A program made the translations under genes and the position numbers. From NCBI RefSeq assembly GCF_042652985.1, contig NZ_JBHSHQ010000028.1:73389-137388 (forward strand): a DNA stretch of 64,000 nt, written 5' to 3'. Below, one piece after another: positions 17,212 through 26,162 of the stretch. Every line of letters starts with the position of its first letter. The stretch's first letter is position 1. The notes under the pieces are model-generated. The model searched no databases. It was not told the DNA's origin and saw only the letters and a list, made by a program, of their open reading frames with translations. Source of the stretch: Ruoffia tabacinasalis (GTDB lineage: Bacteria > Bacillota > Bacilli > Lactobacillales > Aerococcaceae).

Positions 17212-18495
17212 TTACTTTTCTTCTGCAGAGTCAACAATGATGCTCATTGCTTTCTTCATCTTGATATCTGAATCTAACATGTCGTCAGAAACAAATCCAC
17301 GAACTTGGTCAACTTCCATACCATATTGTTCAGCAAGAGATTTTACTTCTTCTTCTTTTTCTTCGTCGCTTACTTCAAGATTTTCAGCTTTAACGATAGC
17401 TTCTAATACTAAGTTTGTCTTAGTACGTAATTCAGCTTCTTCTTCGAATTGATCATGTAAGTCTTGAGATGTTGTACCAGTAATTTGGTAGTACATTTCA
17501 GGTTGAATACCTTGACGACTTAAGTTATTTAAGAAGTAGTCCATTTGACGGTGAATTTCTTCATGAACCATAGCCCATGGAACGCCACCTTCAACTTCTG
17601 CATTGTCAACAGCTTGGCGTAAAGCTAAGTCTTCAAAGACTTCTTTAGCTGCTTGTTGTTTTTCTTCTTCTAATTGAACTCGAATTTTGTTCTCTAATTC
17701 TGCTAAAGTTTCAACTTCGTCATCTACGTCTTTAGCAAATTCATCATCTAATTCAGGTAATTCAGTAGCTTTAACTTCGTGTACTGTTACTTTGAACACA
17801 GCTTCTTTACCAGCTAACTCTTCAGCTTGGTATTCTTCTGGGAAAGTAACGTTAACATCTACGTTATCGCCAGCTTTAGTTCCAACTAATTGCTCTTCGA
17901 AACCAGGAATAAATGAATTTGATCCTAATTCTAATGAATGATTTTCTGCTTTACCACCATCGAATGCTTCAGTATCTACGAAACCTTCGTAATCGATAAC
18001 GACAGTATCACCATCAACCGCTTCTGAGTCTTTAACAACTAATTCTGCTAATTTCTCTTGGCGAGATTTGATTGCGTTTTGAACGTCTTCTTCAGTGACT
18101 TCAGTATCTTGTTTCTCTACTGAAAGTCCTTTATAATCACCAAGTTCAACATCTGGTTTTAATGTAACTTCTGCTTTCATTACCCAAGGTTCTTTTTTAC
18201 CGATTGTTTCGATATCAAGTTTTGGTTGTCCAACCACATCTAAACCTGCTTCTTTAACAGCAGCTTCATATGCATCCGGTAATACAGCGTTTAAAGCTTC
18301 GTCATATAAAGCTTCTTCACCATACACGTTGTTAAAAATTTGACGTGGAACTTTCCCTTTACGGAAACCTGGAACTGATACAGTTTTTTGTACTTTTTTA
18401 AAGGCTTGGTCTAATCCTTTTTTTACTTCCTCTTGAGGAATTTCAAAAGTTAATGTACCTTCATTGCCTGTTGCTTTTTCAAAATTTGTAGTCAT
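17212..18495 (-). CDS. tig: Trigger factor
   Basis: A 427-residue ribosome-bound chaperone and peptidyl-prolyl isomerase. The ribosome-binding signature FRKGKVPRQIF is visible near residue 45. The central FKBP-like domain spans roughly residues 150-240 (DTVVIDYEGFVD, SFIPGFEEQLVG, VTFPEEY) and the helical C-terminal domain follows. It has its own sigma-A promoter at 18537-18565 and precedes clpX, the usual Firmicute order. Confidence 0.97.
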   Translation of the reverse strand: MTTNFEKATGNEGTLTFEIPQEEVKKGLDQAFKKVQKTVSVPGFRKGKVPRQIFNNVYGEEALYDEALNAVLPDAYEAAVKEAGLDVVGQPKLDIETIGKKEPWVMKAEVTLKPDVELGDYKGLSVEKQDTEVTEEDVQNAIKSRQEKLAELVVKDSEAVDGDTVVIDYEGFVDTEAFDGGKAENHSLELGSNSFIPGFEEQLVGTKAGDNVDVNVTFPEEYQAEELAGKEAVFKVTVHEVKATELPELDDEFAKDVDDEVETLAELENKIRVQLEEEKQQAAKEVFEDLALRQAVDNAEVEGGVPWAMVHEEIHRQMDYFLNNLSRQGIQPEMYYQITGTTSQDLHDQFEEEAELRTKTNLVLEAIVKAENLEVSDEEKEEEVKSLAEQYGMEVDQVRGFVSDDMLDSDIKMKKAMSIIVDSAEEK

Positions 18496-18536
18496 TAAGT
18501 TAACCCTCCAACACTTCTTGTTTTACATACCTTTGT

Positions 18537-18565
18537 ATTCTAACCGATAATTGCCCTTTTGTAAA
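18537..18565 (-). promoter_or_regulatory. Sigma-A promoter of tig
   Basis: On the minus strand TTTACA (18560-18565), a 17-base spacer and TAGAAT (18537-18542) make a good promoter about 40 bases upstream of the tig start codon. Confidence 0.75.
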
Positions 18566-18762
18566 CAGTTTTACTCAACAATTCGTACAGATATAGCATA
18601 CGCAAGTCTTTTTTCAATATAATATCACATATTATTCATATTTCAACATGCAACGTATGATAAAATAAAATCTATGTTTGAATAAATGTTTATTATTTTT
18701 GTCAATTGGATTAAATTTATATTTTATCTCTATTTTACCTATCTAACAGTTTAATAATTAGT

Positions 18763-18768
18763 TATAAT
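18763..18768 (+). promoter_or_regulatory. -10 element of the recU-ponA operon
   Basis: A consensus TATAAT lies 27 bases before the recU ATG. No convincing -35 is seen. Transcription would begin near 18775, which makes an upstream in-frame GTG at 18777 an impossible start and supports the ATG at 18795. Confidence 0.5.
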
Positions 18769-18794
18769 GAAAAATAGTGATAAGGAGTGACATC

Positions 18795-19385
18795 ATGGTG
18801 AAATATCCAATGGGACATGGTCCTAAAAAACAAATCAAGTTAAAACGAAACAAGAAAATAAACTATGGAAGTCGGGGAATGTCTTTAGAAGAACGCTTAA
18901 ATAAAAGTAATGAGTATTATCTGACTCATAATTTAGCAGTTATTCATAAGAAGCCCACTCCGATTCAAGTTGTTCGCGTAGATTATCCAAAGCGAAGTGC
19001 TGCTCGGATTACAGAAGCATATTACCGTCATGCTTCCACTACGGATTATAACGGTGTATATCAAGGCAAGTACATCGATTTTGAAGCAAAGGAAACTAAA
19101 AACAAAACTAGCTTTCCTTTATCTAACTTACCAGAACATCAACGAGAACATATGCTTTCTTGTTTAGATCAAGGCGGTATCGCCTTTTTGATTGTATCGT
19201 TTAGTGAATTAGATGAAATTTATTTACTACCTTATCAATATATACATCAATATATAAAAAATAATGACAAACAAAGTCTAACTTATGATTTTATCAAGGA
19301 AAATGGTTATGCATGCCCTACGGGGATTTTTCCAATGATTGATTACTTAAAAGCTCTTGATAAATACTTGTTAGAAAAAAATTAA
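18795..19385 (+). CDS. recU: Holliday junction resolvase RecU
   Basis: A 196-residue Holliday junction resolvase of the Gram-positive RecU family, which cuts recombination intermediates and modulates RecA. The catalytic acidic cluster is seen in YIDFEAKETKNK, followed by FPLSNLPEHQ, another family hallmark. The N-terminus has the NYGSRGMSLEE segment. The start chosen is ATG 18795, with AAGGAGTG 6 bases upstream; a longer GTG form at 18777 would begin at the predicted transcription start. ponA follows after 27 bases, the conserved recU-ponA pairing of Firmicutes. Confidence 0.95.
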   Translation: MVKYPMGHGPKKQIKLKRNKKINYGSRGMSLEERLNKSNEYYLTHNLAVIHKKPTPIQVVRVDYPKRSAARITEAYYRHASTTDYNGVYQGKYIDFEAKETKNKTSFPLSNLPEHQREHMLSCLDQGGIAFLIVSFSELDEIYLLPYQYIHQYIKNNDKQSLTYDFIKENGYACPTGIFPMIDYLKALDKYLLEKN

Positions 19386-19412
19386 AGTTACTTTGTAGAA
19401 AGGATGTCGTAA

Positions 19413-21956
19413 ATGGCAACTGGAAGTCGTGTAGAACGCAAAAAATATAGAAATAAAAATAATAATAAGGAAAACAAAAATAAACGCAATCGAAAACCTA
19501 AGAAAATCGTCAAACGAATTTTCATTTTACTCATTATGCTTTTTTTCATTGCCGTCATTGGTGGTGCGGGAGTTTTCGGTTATTACGCAATGAATTCCCC
19601 TGAAATTAGTTTTAGTGATTTACAAGGTCAAGTTTCGAGTAAGATATATGATAAGTCTGGTGACTTAGTTAAGGAACTTGGGGGGCAAAATAAAGATGTC
19701 ATGGAAGCCTCAGAAATCCCACAAGTATTAGAAGATGCGGTTATCGCTATTGAAGATACTCGTTTTTATAATCATAATGGTGTCGACCCGATAAGAATTG
19801 TTGGTTCACTAATTGCTAACCTTCGAGCTGGAGGTATCGTTCAAGGTGGTAGTACAATTACCCAACAATTAGTTAAACTATCCGTATTCTCAACTGATTT
19901 TCAAGACCAAACTCTAGAGCGTAAATCTCAAGAAGCTTGGCTCGCAATGCAAATAGAACAAGAATATAGTAAAGATGAGATTTTAACTTTATATTTAAAT
20001 AAACTTTTCTATTCTAATAATGTGTATGGTGCTAAAACAGCTGCTAAAGAATTTTTTGGTAAAGATATTCAAGAGATTAATTTAGCTGAAGCTGCCCTCT
20101 TAGCTGGTCTTCCTCAAGCACCTTCTAATTATGATCCTTATACGAATCCTGCTGAAGCTAAAGAACGTCGAGATTTAGTACTAGCAGTTATGTTAGATAG
20201 AGAAATGATTTCTCAACAGCAACATGATGAAGCAGTTAATACTTCAATTGAATCAATGTTAGTACCATTATCTGACAGCTCAACGAATAAAGTTGACTTA
20301 GTCATTGATGCTTACTTAGATGTTGTAGCTCAAGAAGTGCAAGATAAGATGAATGTCAACATCTATACCGATGGCGTTGAAGTTTATACGAATATGGACT
20401 ATCAAGCTCAAGAGAAACTTTACGATACGGTGAATAATAATGAAGCGGTTGTCTTCCCTGATGATCAAATGCAAACGGCTGCTTCGATTGTAGATGTCGA
20501 TAATGGACAATTAGTTGCCCTGATCGGTGGTCGTAAACAAGAAGTTGCGATGGGCTTAAACCGTGCCAATACATTGAATCGCTCAATTGGTTCAACTATG
20601 AAACCTTTATCTGCCTATGGCCCTGCCCTAGAATACTTAAACTTCTCTACAGGTACATTGGTCGTTGATGAACCATATACGTACTCAAGCGGTCAAGAAT
20701 TTTATAACTATGACTTTGAATATGAAGGTAATATGACACTTCGTGAGGCTTTAGCCGGCTCACGTAATATTCCGGCTTTAAAAGTGCTTCAAGCGGTTGG
20801 GTTAGATAATGCCTATGCCTTTTTACAAAAGATGGATATCAATATCCTCAATGACAACAAACGTGAATTAGTCGAAGCAAACGCTCTAGGTGGAGAAATT
20901 ACACCTATTCAATTGTCAGCAGCCTATGCTGCCATTGCAAACTATGGTGAATACAATAAGCCATATACGGTGGATCGTGTTGTTACTTCTGCTGGTACTG
21001 AAGAAGTATTCGAAACTGAAACGCGTCAAGCAATGAAAGATACTACCGCTTATATGTTAACAGACATTCTAAAAGGTGTGCCTGGTGTATTTGCTAGTAG
21101 TTCTGATATTGAAGGTATTTACCATGCTGGTAAAACTGGGACAACGAATTATACTGAGGACCAGTTAGCAGCCCTTGGTTTAAACCAAGGAACATATGCT
21201 GCTCCTGATGGTTGGTATGTTGGAATGAGTCCACAGTATTCAATCAGTTCTTGGGTGGGTTATGATAATCCAAATGAACCTGGTAATTACTTAACCCTTG
21301 AAGAAACTGCTATTCCTCAGCATATCTATCGTGAAATGATGACATATCTAATGGCAGATGTACCAGTAACAGATTGGGAGAAACCAGAAAGTATTGTTGA
21401 AGTAGAAATTGAAAAATATACTGATCCAATATTATTACCTGGACCATATACGCCTGCTGAAGCTAAATCAAACGAATTGTTTATTAAAGGTCAAGAACCT
21501 ACAGAACAATCACTCGCTTACGGTCGTTATATTAATCCACCAACTGGATTTTATGCAGAATATGATCAAGAGAATCAAGTGATTAATGCTCAATGGGGAC
21601 CATTGACTGAATCTGGACAGTTTGAATTATCTGTTAATGGACAAATTGTTTACACCGGAACGAACACTGCATTCCAAATTCCTGCAGCAAGTGATGGTGA
21701 ATATGTCTTAAGATTAAGAATCGTTGATGGTAATAGTAGTTCTGACGTAATGGTCATTACACTAACGCTAACAACTCAGGAAGATTCTTCCGAGGATGAA
21801 TCTGAAAGTGAAGATGAAACAACTTCTTCCGATGATGAATCAGAAGAATCTACGCCAGAAGGAACTGAATCCGAACCAAATGGGAATGAATTACCTGAAG
21901 AAGAAAGTCCGAGTGTTTTCGGTACGGAATCTGAATCAGAAAATAATCCTTGGTAA
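19413..21956 (+). CDS. ponA: Class A penicillin-binding protein 1A
   Basis: An 847-residue bifunctional murein synthase. A basic cytoplasmic tail (1-34) and one membrane anchor (about 35-57) precede the GT51 transglycosylase domain with catalytic Glu114 in EDTRFYNH and the GGSTITQQL motif. The transpeptidase has S394TMK, S450RN and K574TG, so all active-site motifs are intact. After the transpeptidase there is a fibronectin III-like segment (about 705-780) and then an acidic Ser/Glu/Asp-rich tail of about 60 residues ending in ENNPW. The tail is extracellular and presumably disordered. It pairs with recU upstream and ends at a strong terminator. Confidence 0.96.
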   Translation: MATGSRVERKKYRNKNNNKENKNKRNRKPKKIVKRIFILLIMLFFIAVIGGAGVFGYYAMNSPEISFSDLQGQVSSKIYDKSGDLVKELGGQNKDVMEASEIPQVLEDAVIAIEDTRFYNHNGVDPIRIVGSLIANLRAGGIVQGGSTITQQLVKLSVFSTDFQDQTLERKSQEAWLAMQIEQEYSKDEILTLYLNKLFYSNNVYGAKTAAKEFFGKDIQEINLAEAALLAGLPQAPSNYDPYTNPAEAKERRDLVLAVMLDREMISQQQHDEAVNTSIESMLVPLSDSSTNKVDLVIDAYLDVVAQEVQDKMNVNIYTDGVEVYTNMDYQAQEKLYDTVNNNEAVVFPDDQMQTAASIVDVDNGQLVALIGGRKQEVAMGLNRANTLNRSIGSTMKPLSAYGPALEYLNFSTGTLVVDEPYTYSSGQEFYNYDFEYEGNMTLREALAGSRNIPALKVLQAVGLDNAYAFLQKMDINILNDNKRELVEANALGGEITPIQLSAAYAAIANYGEYNKPYTVDRVVTSAGTEEVFETETRQAMKDTTAYMLTDILKGVPGVFASSSDIEGIYHAGKTGTTNYTEDQLAALGLNQGTYAAPDGWYVGMSPQYSISSWVGYDNPNEPGNYLTLEETAIPQHIYREMMTYLMADVPVTDWEKPESIVEVEIEKYTDPILLPGPYTPAEAKSNELFIKGQEPTEQSLAYGRYINPPTGFYAEYDQENQVINAQWGPLTESGQFELSVNGQIVYTGTNTAFQIPAASDGEYVLRLRIVDGNSSSDVMVITLTLTTQEDSSEDESESEDETTSSDDESEESTPEGTESEPNGNELPEEESPSVFGTESESENNPW

Positions 21957-21957
21957 C

Positions 21958-21998
21958 AAAAAGAGTGAATGAGAATAAAATCTCATTCACTCTTTTTT
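21958..21998. terminator. Bidirectional terminator after ponA
   Basis: A 17-bp stem AAAAAGAGTGAATGAGA / TCTCATTCACTCTTTTT with a 6-base loop, then T residues on the plus strand and A residues upstream giving T residues on the minus strand. It also serves the convergent gene ending at 22003. Confidence 0.92.
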
Positions 21999-22002
21999 GC
22001 TT

Positions 22003-22656
22003 TTATGGTGATAACCATCGACCAATTTGTTGGTTGGAATGATAAACAGCATTCTCTTTATCTTCTTCACTTACTTCAAGGTCACTTAAACTTTGAGGTA
22101 TTATATATGATTCTAAAAATACCGATGAGGGATTAATAAAACCAATGGTTTCAAACTGTTGATCATCTAGATGATATTGAACTCCTAGTCTCTGCGGTTC
22201 ATCTACCTGATCAGAGAAACTTAAGATACGTTGGGAAGTATAGTATATATCCCCTTTAGCTTCTATATAATAATAAGTACCATCACTCCCCTTGTATTCG
22301 ACCTCTTCAGATAATTGATCTTCATCATAAAAAGGTAAAGCTTCAAAATACTTCTTCATATAACCTTGCTTATAAAGAGACAGTTCTGAATAGGAATAAG
22401 GAAAGTCAAAAAATATTTTCTTCTCATATGTGCGATTAGCAGCATTAATATAACTATTTAAATCAATCATTTCATGATGCTCTTCGTAACCTCGGTAGAC
22501 AAATACTCCAGTTATAAACCAGAAAATAATCGTTACTAAAGCGATAACTTGTACGATTCTTTTTTTTATATAAGCGATTGAAGCAAAAAATATAATACCT
22601 AATACGCAACTAATCGTGACAAATATCCACATATCCGTAAAATAAAACTGTTCCAT
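22003..22656 (-). CDS. Membrane protein of unknown function
   Basis: A 217-residue protein I do not recognise. Two hydrophobic segments lie at about residues 9-29 and 34-53, then an acidic, Tyr-rich soluble domain of about 160 residues (for example YKGSDGTYYYIEAKGDIYYTS) that is predicted to face outward if the short KKR loop is cytoplasmic. The acidic C-terminal domain has no cysteine and no recognised catalytic motif. It stands alone between ponA and the ECF gene, at the position where Bacillus has ypoC near ponA, but the sequence is not YpoC-like. A role in the envelope is only inferred from position and topology. Confidence 0.6.
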   Translation of the reverse strand: MEQFYFTDMWIFVTISCVLGIIFFASIAYIKKRIVQVIALVTIIFWFITGVFVYRGYEEHHEMIDLNSYINAANRTYEKKIFFDFPYSYSELSLYKQGYMKKYFEALPFYDEDQLSEEVEYKGSDGTYYYIEAKGDIYYTSQRILSFSDQVDEPQRLGVQYHLDDQQFETIGFINPSSVFLESYIIPQSLSDLEVSEEDKENAVYHSNQQIGRWLSP

Positions 22657-22724
22657 TTCGAGCCATTATTCAAACATTTTGCCGTCCCCAATCTAAAGTC
22701 ATCTAATTTATCTAGTATAATTTT

Positions 22725-22760
22725 ATAACTATGTGATATAATAATTTACATGATAGTTAT
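22725..22760 (+). promoter_or_regulatory. Extended -10 promoter of the ECF gene, flanked by inverted repeats
   Basis: TGATATAAT (TATAAT at 22737-22742) is an extended -10 element. It is bracketed by ATAACTAT (22725-22732) and ATAGTTAT (22753-22760), exact inverted repeats 20 bases apart. The second arm touches the AAGGAG ribosome site, so the repeats could form an operator or a leader hairpin. Confidence 0.45.
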
Positions 22761-22773
22761 AAGGAGTTAAATC

Positions 22774-23364
22774 ATGAAAAGTAGTTATTCTAATAATAAC
22801 GCAAGAAGACTAGTTATTCTAGGTCTTTTTATTGCATTAATCATCATTCAAAGTTGGGTGCCATTCCTTGGCTTTATTACGATTGGCCCTATTGCCATGA
22901 CTATTATTCCCATTACGGTAATTTTAAGTACATTGTGGCTCGGTACACGCGATGGTATGATTTTAGGCCTAGTTTTTGGTTTAAATTCACTCGTTCGTGC
23001 ATGGCTTATTGGGAATCCAATTGAAAGAATGATCTTCACTTCGCCTTTAGTTAGTGTTTTACCACGAATTCTCATGCCTCTTCTATTAGGATTATGTATT
23101 AAATATATTCTTGATCGTTTTCCTGATTCTACTAAAGGTGCTGTTGCAGGCTTTGTTGGTAGTATCTTAAATACAATTTTAGTTCTTGGCGCTATTGGAA
23201 TCTTCAAACCTACAGAATATATCGGAGCCATTGATGGCGCAAATGTTAGTCAAATATGGCCGATTTTATGGGGAATTGTCACAGCCAATGGTATTCCAGA
23301 AGCGATTTTAGCAACAATTATTACACCAATTATCTTCTTTGGGGTTAATCGCTCAAGACGTTAA
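22774..23364 (+). CDS. ECF transporter substrate-binding S component (pantothenate-like)
   Basis: A 196-residue hydrophobic protein with about six membrane segments, typical of energy-coupling factor S components that dock on the shared EcfA-A'-T module. The N-terminal ARRLVILGLFIAL helix carries the conserved Ala-rich docking face, and PFLGFITIGPIAMTIIPITVI followed by LGTRDGMILGLVFGLNSLVRAW resembles the PanT group, so pantothenate or a related vitamin precursor is the best guess. The vitamin cannot be fixed from sequence alone. No ECF ATPase or T gene is in the window. Start is ATG after AAGGAG; the gene is monocistronic with its own terminator. Confidence 0.75.
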   Translation: MKSSYSNNNARRLVILGLFIALIIIQSWVPFLGFITIGPIAMTIIPITVILSTLWLGTRDGMILGLVFGLNSLVRAWLIGNPIERMIFTSPLVSVLPRILMPLLLGLCIKYILDRFPDSTKGAVAGFVGSILNTILVLGAIGIFKPTEYIGAIDGANVSQIWPILWGIVTANGIPEAILATIITPIIFFGVNRSRR

Positions 23365-23406
23365 AAAAACAGCTTCAAAGTGATTTCACTTCGAAGCTGT
23401 TTTTTT
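23365..23406. terminator. Bidirectional terminator between the ECF gene and nth
   Basis: A near-perfect hairpin AAACAGCTTCAAAGTG / CACTTCGAAGCTGTTT with poly-A before and poly-T after. The right side overlaps the last codon of nth, so the two genes share it. Confidence 0.88.
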
Positions 23407-24019
23407 ATACGTCTTCTAAATATTCATAGCACTTCTTACTTCTAGCAGTACAGTAATATCTTCCGAATAAAACGAGCAACTGATGTGCATGACTCCAATA
23501 TTCTTGAGGTAATTTTTCCATTAATATCTTCTCAACTTGTACTGGAGTAGCATCTTCAGGTACGATATTTAACCTCTTGCATACTCTTTCAACATGGGTA
23601 TCTACAGCAATTGCTGGTGTATCAAAAACAACTGAAAGGACAACATTTGCTGTTTTTCGTCCTACTCCAGAAAGTGACATCAAATCTTTTCGATTATCAG
23701 GGATCTTTCCATCAAATTTATCAACTATATCTTTAGCCGCACTTACTAAATACTTTGCTTTATTACGATAAAGTCCCAGTGTTTTAATGTATGGTTCGAC
23801 TTCTTGTGCTGTGACTTGACTCATTGATTCTGGATCGGGAAAAGCTTCAAATAAGGCAGGAACTATCTTATTCACTTGTTTATCTGTTGATTGTGCACTT
23901 AACATTACCGCAACTAACATGTGGAAGGGATCTTCATAATCCAATTCAGATTTTGCATCTGGAATTAAACGATCCATACGGTGGATAATATCAAGTACTT
24001 CTTCTGAATTTAAGGTCAT
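23405..24019 (-). CDS. nth: Endonuclease III, with incomplete iron-sulfur loop
   Basis: A 204-residue base-excision repair glycosylase/AP lyase. The helix-hairpin-helix and catalytic Lys122 are in LSGVGRKTANVV, and catalytic Asp140 is in AVDTHVERV. The 4Fe-4S loop normally reads C-x6-C-x2-C-x5-C at the C-terminus. Here only Cys190 and Cys197 remain (YCTARSKKC) before the protein ends YEYLEDV, so the last two ligands are missing and the protein is a few residues short. The stop codon follows naturally and merges with the terminator. The gene is next to dnaD as in Bacillus. Confidence 0.92.
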   Translation of the reverse strand: MTLNSEEVLDIIHRMDRLIPDAKSELDYEDPFHMLVAVMLSAQSTDKQVNKIVPALFEAFPDPESMSQVTAQEVEPYIKTLGLYRNKAKYLVSAAKDIVDKFDGKIPDNRKDLMSLSGVGRKTANVVLSVVFDTPAIAVDTHVERVCKRLNIVPEDATPVQVEKILMEKLPQEYWSHAHQLLVLFGRYYCTARSKKCYEYLEDV

Positions 24020-24031
24020 ATGTCTCTCCTA

Positions 24032-24757
24032 TTAATTGTTGTCCCAGTAATTAAGTGGTATTTCGATATGCTCATATTGTGAATCATCCACCATTTGTGA
24101 ATTATTCTGATTATTTCGATTCTCAAATCGCTCAATGTCTCTTTGAGCTTCATCTGCTGTTCGAATATTTTTCTTTTCCCAATTAAGTAAGATACGGTCA
24201 ATGTATTTTAAACTCAGCGCTTGGTTTAAAACTGCTTGTTTTAAAGCTAATTGAACTAACTTTTCATCATATTTAGAAATGTTTACCCAGTCATTTAATG
24301 TTTCTAATTCAATCTGAGTTAATTGTCTTCCAAATTCTTGTTCAAATGATGTGACTATATTCAGCCCTTCATTTTGGGGAGCCGAATGGTTCTTTTTCGT
24401 ATTTTGTGCGCTTTGGGCACTTTGTTGGAAGTTTATCTCATCTAATTTGTCGAACAACGGTCTTAATGTATAATGATCCGTTTGTTTGCCTTCACTATTT
24501 GGCACCAATTCGATTTCTAGGAAGTCTTTGTTCATGAGTTGACTTAGTGTGTCGCTCACTTTGTGGCTACTCCAACCAAGATCGATGGATAGACGGTTCA
24601 TATCTTCAGATGATTTTCCTCGATTGATTTGAGAAAAAATATATAATAATAAAACCATCTGATCACCGGTTAATTCAAGTTGATGGTATTGATCAAAAAG
24701 AATGTTAGGTACTGAAGTAAAACCGTCTTTAATCCAATCATAGGCAGTGCTTCTCAT
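24032..24757 (-). CDS. dnaD: DNA replication initiation protein DnaD
   Basis: A 241-residue primosomal protein. The N-terminal winged-helix domain (AYDWIKDGFTSVPNILFDQYHQLELT and onward) is joined by a Gln/Asn-rich linker to the C-terminal DnaD domain (FEQEFGRQLTQIELETLNDW, then LALKQAVLNQALSLKYIDRILLNWEKKNI), where the YxxxIL(x)nW signature of DNA binding is visible. In Bacillus it loads DnaB and the helicase at origins. It follows asnS and overlaps the operon with nth, the conserved asnS-dnaD-nth order. Confidence 0.94.
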   Translation of the reverse strand: MRSTAYDWIKDGFTSVPNILFDQYHQLELTGDQMVLLLYIFSQINRGKSSEDMNRLSIDLGWSSHKVSDTLSQLMNKDFLEIELVPNSEGKQTDHYTLRPLFDKLDEINFQQSAQSAQNTKKNHSAPQNEGLNIVTSFEQEFGRQLTQIELETLNDWVNISKYDEKLVQLALKQAVLNQALSLKYIDRILLNWEKKNIRTADEAQRDIERFENRNNQNNSQMVDDSQYEHIEIPLNYWDNN

Positions 24758-24802
24758 ATAGTCTTTAACTCCCTTCTTTTAAAATTTTCCCTATAAACGC
24801 AT

Positions 24803-24826
24803 AAAAGCCATCTGAAAATGGCTTTT
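24803..24826 (-). terminator. Weak terminator after asnS
   Basis: AAAAGCCAT (24803-24811) pairs with ATGGCTTTT (24818-24826) across a 6-base loop. Only four T residues follow on the minus strand, so partial read-through into dnaD is likely. Confidence 0.55.
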
Positions 24827-24845
24827 ACACATTAAATAATTTGTC

Positions 24846-26144
24846 TTATGGATATAAACGGTTTAATAATCTTGGGAATGGGGCTGTTTCTCTAATATGC
24901 TCAATTCCAGATAACCAAGCCACTACTCGTTCAAGACCCATTCCAAACCCACTATGTGGTACGCTACCATAACGTGAAATATCTAAATACCATTGGTAAG
25001 CATCTAAGTCTAAACCAAATTTAGTAATATTTTCTTTCATGATTTCGTAATCATTCTCACGCTCTGAACCACCAATGATTTCACCATAACCTTCAGGTGC
25101 AATCATGTCGGCACATAATACTGTACGAGGATCTTCAGGATTAATCTTCATGTAGAATGGTTTAATTGCTTTTGGATAGTTAACAATAAAGATTGGTCGA
25201 TCGTATTTGCTGGCAATAAATGTTTCATGAGGTGAACCAAAGTCATCTCCCCATTCAATATCATCGAAGCCATTCTCTGTTAATAATTCAATTGCTTCTG
25301 TATAAGATACACGTGGATATGGTAATTTCGTATATTCTTCTAAGGTAGCAACATCACGTTCTAAAGTAGATAAAGCTGAACCACAATGATCAATCACATT
25401 ACGTACAACAAAAGCAACATACTCTTCTTGTACTTTTAAACTTTCCTCATGATTGTAGTTTGCCATTTCAGGTTCCATCATCCAAAATTCAATTAAATGA
25501 CGACGTGTTTTTGATTTTTCTGCTCTAAACGTAGGACCAAAGGAGAATACTTTACCAAAAGCCATAGCCGCAGCTTCTAAGTATAATTGACCACTTTGTG
25601 ATAAGAAAGCATCTTCATCAAAGTATTTAGTATGGAATAACTCTGTTGTTCCTTCAGGTGAGCTTCCAGTTAGAATTGGTGGGTCCACTTTAATGAAACC
25701 ACGGTCATTATAAAATTCATATGTAGAACGAATGATTTCATTACGAATTTGCATAATAGCGTGTTGTTTTGATGAACGTAACCATAAGTGACGGTGATCC
25801 ATTAAGAAATCTGTTCCGTGGTCTTTAGGTGTAATTGGGTATTCATGACTTTCACCAATCACTTTAATTGATTCAACTAACAGTTCATAACCTAAACTTG
25901 AACGATCATCTGTTTGGATAACACCTGTTAATTCAACACTTGTTTCTTGTCCTAAGTGTTTAACTAACTCAAATGTTTCTTCACCTACTTGGTTTTTTAA
26001 CACGACACCTTGGAAGTACTCGTGTCCATCGCGTAGTTGTAGGAAAGCGATTTTCCCACTACTTCTTTTGTTTGTAACCCACGCATGAATTTTTACTTGT
26101 TTATCTACATAGTCGCCTGCTTGACGCATTGTAATTGTATCCAC
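24846..26144 (-). CDS. asnS: Asparaginyl-tRNA synthetase
   Basis: A 432-residue class IIb synthetase that charges tRNA-Asn. The OB-fold anticodon-binding domain comes first (KQVKIHAWVTNKRSSGKIAFLQLRDG), then the class II core: motif 2 FRAEKSKTRRHLIEFWMMEPE and motif 3 GFGMGLERVVAWLSG near the C-terminus. The start is GTG at 26144 after AGGGGGAATATT. It lies 19 bases downstream of ypmB. In Bacillus aspB sits between ypmB and asnS; it is absent here. No T-box leader is present. Confidence 0.97.
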   Translation of the reverse strand: MDTITMRQAGDYVDKQVKIHAWVTNKRSSGKIAFLQLRDGHEYFQGVVLKNQVGEETFELVKHLGQETSVELTGVIQTDDRSSLGYELLVESIKVIGESHEYPITPKDHGTDFLMDHRHLWLRSSKQHAIMQIRNEIIRSTYEFYNDRGFIKVDPPILTGSSPEGTTELFHTKYFDEDAFLSQSGQLYLEAAAMAFGKVFSFGPTFRAEKSKTRRHLIEFWMMEPEMANYNHEESLKVQEEYVAFVVRNVIDHCGSALSTLERDVATLEEYTKLPYPRVSYTEAIELLTENGFDDIEWGDDFGSPHETFIASKYDRPIFIVNYPKAIKPFYMKINPEDPRTVLCADMIAPEGYGEIIGGSERENDYEIMKENITKFGLDLDAYQWYLDISRYGSVPHSGFGMGLERVVAWLSGIEHIRETAPFPRLLNRLYP

Positions 26145-26162
26145 AATATTCCCCCTAAATTC

